NCBI RefSeq assembly: GCF_900537115.1
Contig: NZ_UNRG01000005.1
Span: 96,385 to 160,384 of the forward strand
DNA length: 64,000 bases
Reading direction: 5' to 3'
Source: Arthrobacter sp. Alg241-R88
GTDB taxonomy: Bacteria > Actinomycetota > Actinomycetes > Actinomycetales > Micrococcaceae
How positions within the stretch are numbered: the stretch's first letter is position 1; every line of letters starts with the position of its first letter. The notes below the pieces were generated by a model. That model did no database searches. It was not told the DNA's origin and worked only from the letters and a program-made list of their open reading frames with translations. This document shows, one piece after another, positions 62,277-64,000 of the stretch. The position numbers and the translations under genes are program-made.

Positions 62277-64000
62277 ATGGAAGCCAGTGGGGATCAGCTT
62301 GCGGAGTACGGTGGTTCTACCGCCGTACTGACGCGGGCTGGCAGCGTCTCCTCCCGTGGTTCTAAGGCGTTCGACGGCGACCCGGACTTGGGTTTTGCCG
62401 GCCCGCTGCGTGCCGTTCCCGGCCCGGTCGAGGCCGACGCGGCTGAGCCCCTTCCTGCGGCGGGGCATGCATCGGAGATCCTCCCGCCGGACAGCCCTTC
62501 CAGTCCGGATCAGCCGCTTGCTGGGGCGCCCCTCCCGTCGGACAGCCCTTCCAGTTCAGATCAGCCGCTTGTTACGGCGCCCCTCCCGCCTGGCAACCCG
62601 TCCAGTGCTGCTCAGCCCTTTGCTGCGGCACCCCTCCCGCCGGACAACCCGTCCAGTGCTGATCAGCCCCTGAGCCTGAGCGAGATCGGCAGACTCCTGG
62701 CTGCTGCCGCGGCTGCTGCCCCCAGGATTCTCGCGGCCGCTGACTACGTCGAGGCCGCCCATTATGCCGGGAAGGTCGAGGACCTCTCCCGGTCCGTGGA
62801 GTACCTGCAGGTCCTGGCCGCCGGGACGGTGGACCGCACCCGCACGCAAGCCATTTCCGCGGCGGACGCCGCCAGGGCCAGCCGCTCCCGGACAGGCAAG
62901 GGCTGGGTCACCGGCTGGGACAACGGCGTGGAAACCCTGAACGAAACAGCAGGTTCCAGCCGGGTAGTCACCTCGCCGGCCGATGACGGGTGCGCGAACA
63001 CCGCAGAGTTCCTGCGGCAGCGGCTGCGGATCGGCAAGAGCGAAGCCCACCGCCGGCTCGCCCTCGCAGCGGACATCCTGCCCGCAACTACCCTCACCGG
63101 CGACACCATCCCAGCCACCCGCGAACACCTCGCCGCCGCCCTCACACCCACACCCGCAGCCCCAGCCGCCGGCAACCTCCAGGACACAACCGACACTGAG
63201 AACACCGCCAGGGACGGGGGCGAGGAAACACCAGCTGCCTGCAGCGCCGCCAGCCCGGTGGTCTCCTCACGGGCCGGGACCATCATCGCCCTGACCCTGA
63301 ACAGGCTCGGCCACCTCGTCACACCCGAACGGCTGGAACTGATCGAGGAAAACCTCACCACCACAGCCGCCACCGCCGACCCGGACTTCCTCGCCCGCGT
63401 CGCCCGCCGCTGGGCCGACACCATCGACGCCGACGGCACCGAACCCAGCGAAGAAGCCCTCCGCCACACCCAAGGCGCCTTCATCCGCAAACCCCGCCAC
63501 GGCCTGCACCACATCGAAATCTTCGCCACCACCGACCAGTACGAACACATCCTCACCGTCATGAACACCGCCACCAACCCCCGCACCGCCAGTGCAGGCA
63601 CCACCGCCCCTGGCGCTGGTACGGGTGCCGGCACCGGTGCCGCTGGTGCTGGTACTGGTACTGATCCCTGGCGGGACGGCGACGTGGACCTGGACCGGCG
63701 CACCCGGCCGCAGAAACAGCTCGAGGGAATCGTCGGCGCCGTCAAAACCGCCCTGGCTACCAACACCCTGCCCGCCACCGGTGGCAACCGCCCCCAGATC
63801 ATCGCCACCATCAACTACCAGGACCTCCTCCCCCACCACACACGCCCCAGTGGTACGGCCACCGGCACCGGGAACTTCGCCTTCACCGGCCCCGTCGCCG
63901 CCGCCACAATCCGCAAAATCGCCTGCGACGCCGACATCATCCCCGCCCTCCTCGGCACCCACGGCGAAATCCTGGACCTCGGCCGCAAAACCCGGCTCTT
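62277..64000 (+). CDS. DUF222 (13E12-type) HNH-endonuclease-family protein, 3' truncated by window
   Basis: An open frame from ATG 62277 runs to the window end (574 codons seen). The N-terminus is low-complexity Pro/Ser/Ala with a fourfold 17-residue repeat (residues about 69-136). DUF222 then follows: SLSEIGRLLAAAAAAAPRIL, TAEFLRQRLRIGKSEAHRRLALA, RLGHLVTPERLELIEENL, FLARVARRWADTIDADGTEP, GLHHIEIFATTDQYEHILTVMNT and RPQIIATINYQDLL. In relatives an HNH nuclease domain follows, here beyond 64000. These proteins are multi-copy in Arthrobacter genomes and of unknown role. No clear ribosome site. Confidence 0.85.
   Translation, partial: MEASGDQLAEYGGSTAVLTRAGSVSSRGSKAFDGDPDLGFAGPLRAVPGPVEADAAEPLPAAGHASEILPPDSPSSPDQPLAGAPLPSDSPSSSDQPLVTAPLPPGNPSSAAQPFAAAPLPPDNPSSADQPLSLSEIGRLLAAAAAAAPRILAAADYVEAAHYAGKVEDLSRSVEYLQVLAAGTVDRTRTQAISAADAARASRSRTGKGWVTGWDNGVETLNETAGSSRVVTSPADDGCANTAEFLRQRLRIGKSEAHRRLALAADILPATTLTGDTIPATREHLAAALTPTPAAPAAGNLQDTTDTENTARDGGEETPAACSAASPVVSSRAGTIIALTLNRLGHLVTPERLELIEENLTTTAATADPDFLARVARRWADTIDADGTEPSEEALRHTQGAFIRKPRHGLHHIEIFATTDQYEHILTVMNTATNPRTASAGTTAPGAGTGAGTGAAGAGTGTDPWRDGDVDLDRRTRPQKQLEGIVGAVKTALATNTLPATGGNRPQIIATINYQDLLPHHTRPSGTATGTGNFAFTGPVAAATIRKIACDADIIPALLGTHGEILDLGRKTRL
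62481..62684 (+). repeat. 51-bp coding tandem repeat, four copies
   Basis: Units begin CTCCCG at 62481, 62532, 62583 and 62634, exactly 51 bp apart, encoding 17-residue units of the form LP-P-(D/G)-(S/N)-PSS-x-(D/A)-QPL. Units differ by substitutions but keep length and frame. It lies in the N-terminal low-complexity part of the DUF222 gene and was probably made by slippage or unequal crossover. Confidence 0.85.

Noticed and set aside
62556..63962. Long minus-strand open frames (up to 350 codons) opposite the DUF222 gene
   Set aside because: They are Ser/Val/Gly-rich shadows caused by high GC third positions. The plus frame from 62277 is open to the window end and carries recognisable DUF222 blocks.

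Overview
The window is high-GC DNA of an actinobacterium, most likely a soil Micrococcaceae of the Arthrobacter/Pseudarthrobacter group. This is an inference from base composition, frequent GTG/TTG starts, an actinobacterial fused oleBC gene, a DUF222 (13E12-type) gene, an Rpf-like secreted protein and DUF6457. It reads as ordinary chromosome: no rRNA, tRNA, CRISPR array, transposase, integrase or phage module is visible. Coding density is high and genes alternate strand in small operons.

Region 1 (1-4213, minus) is an olefin (Ole) operon: oleA, a fused oleBC, and oleD running off the left edge, all with overlapping or touching ends. Region 2 (4456-16925) holds an unknown protein, a rifampin phosphotransferase/PEP-synthase-like enzyme, a DUF2306 membrane protein, a lipoprotein, a ketopantoate-reductase-like enzyme, a bile-acid:sodium-symporter-family protein, a small 18-residue-repeat protein, a membrane-anchored serine hydrolase, an MFS exporter and a lipoprotein of the beta-lactamase fold that has lost its catalytic SxxK. 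Region 3 (17172-31415) contains a secreted glycerophosphodiesterase, a CorC/HlyC-type protein, small NTF2/VOC/DinB/SRPBCC/DUF1801 proteins, a Tat-exported metallophosphatase, a minus-strand GNAT-hydrolase-VOC operon, a MarR-MFS operon with a double palindromic operator, a 2-hydroxyacid dehydrogenase, an APH-like kinase and an MscS channel.

Region 4 (31423-38427) begins with an ArsR-SRPBCC fusion under a perfect 28-bp palindrome and continues with a LacI-controlled alpha-glucoside uptake operon (binding protein, two permeases, GH13 glucosidase). The operon genes downstream of the binding protein are linked by 4-nt overlaps, and the operon has no ATPase gene. Region 5 (38461-45892, mostly minus) has a small membrane protein, a DHA2-like exporter, a class A beta-lactamase-like protein, a NATD1-type acetyltransferase, and a likely C1 detoxification set: glutathione-independent formaldehyde dehydrogenase, a DUF6457 protein and an FdhF/YdeP molybdopterin oxidoreductase. 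The last two converge on an 18-bp tandem repeat in which every copy carries the stop codon.

Region 6 (46147-64000) is rich in nucleic-acid enzymes: a RecQ-like helicase, TerC, a 1205-residue RecB-like nuclease/SF1 helicase, acylphosphatase, an unusual winged-helix/H1-like/X25-domain chimera, adenine deaminase, a UvrA2-type ABC protein, an Rpf/LysM protein, a pyrimidine-dimer-glycosylase-like protein, an epimerase, a DUF1622 protein and a 3'-truncated DUF222 gene with a 51-bp coding repeat. The most unusual items are the winged-helix/X25 chimera (53346-54278), the stop-codon repeat (43493-43564), the ArsR-SRPBCC palindrome and the catalytically degenerate beta-lactamase-like lipoprotein. Gene functions are called from protein motifs read by eye; no database search was possible.
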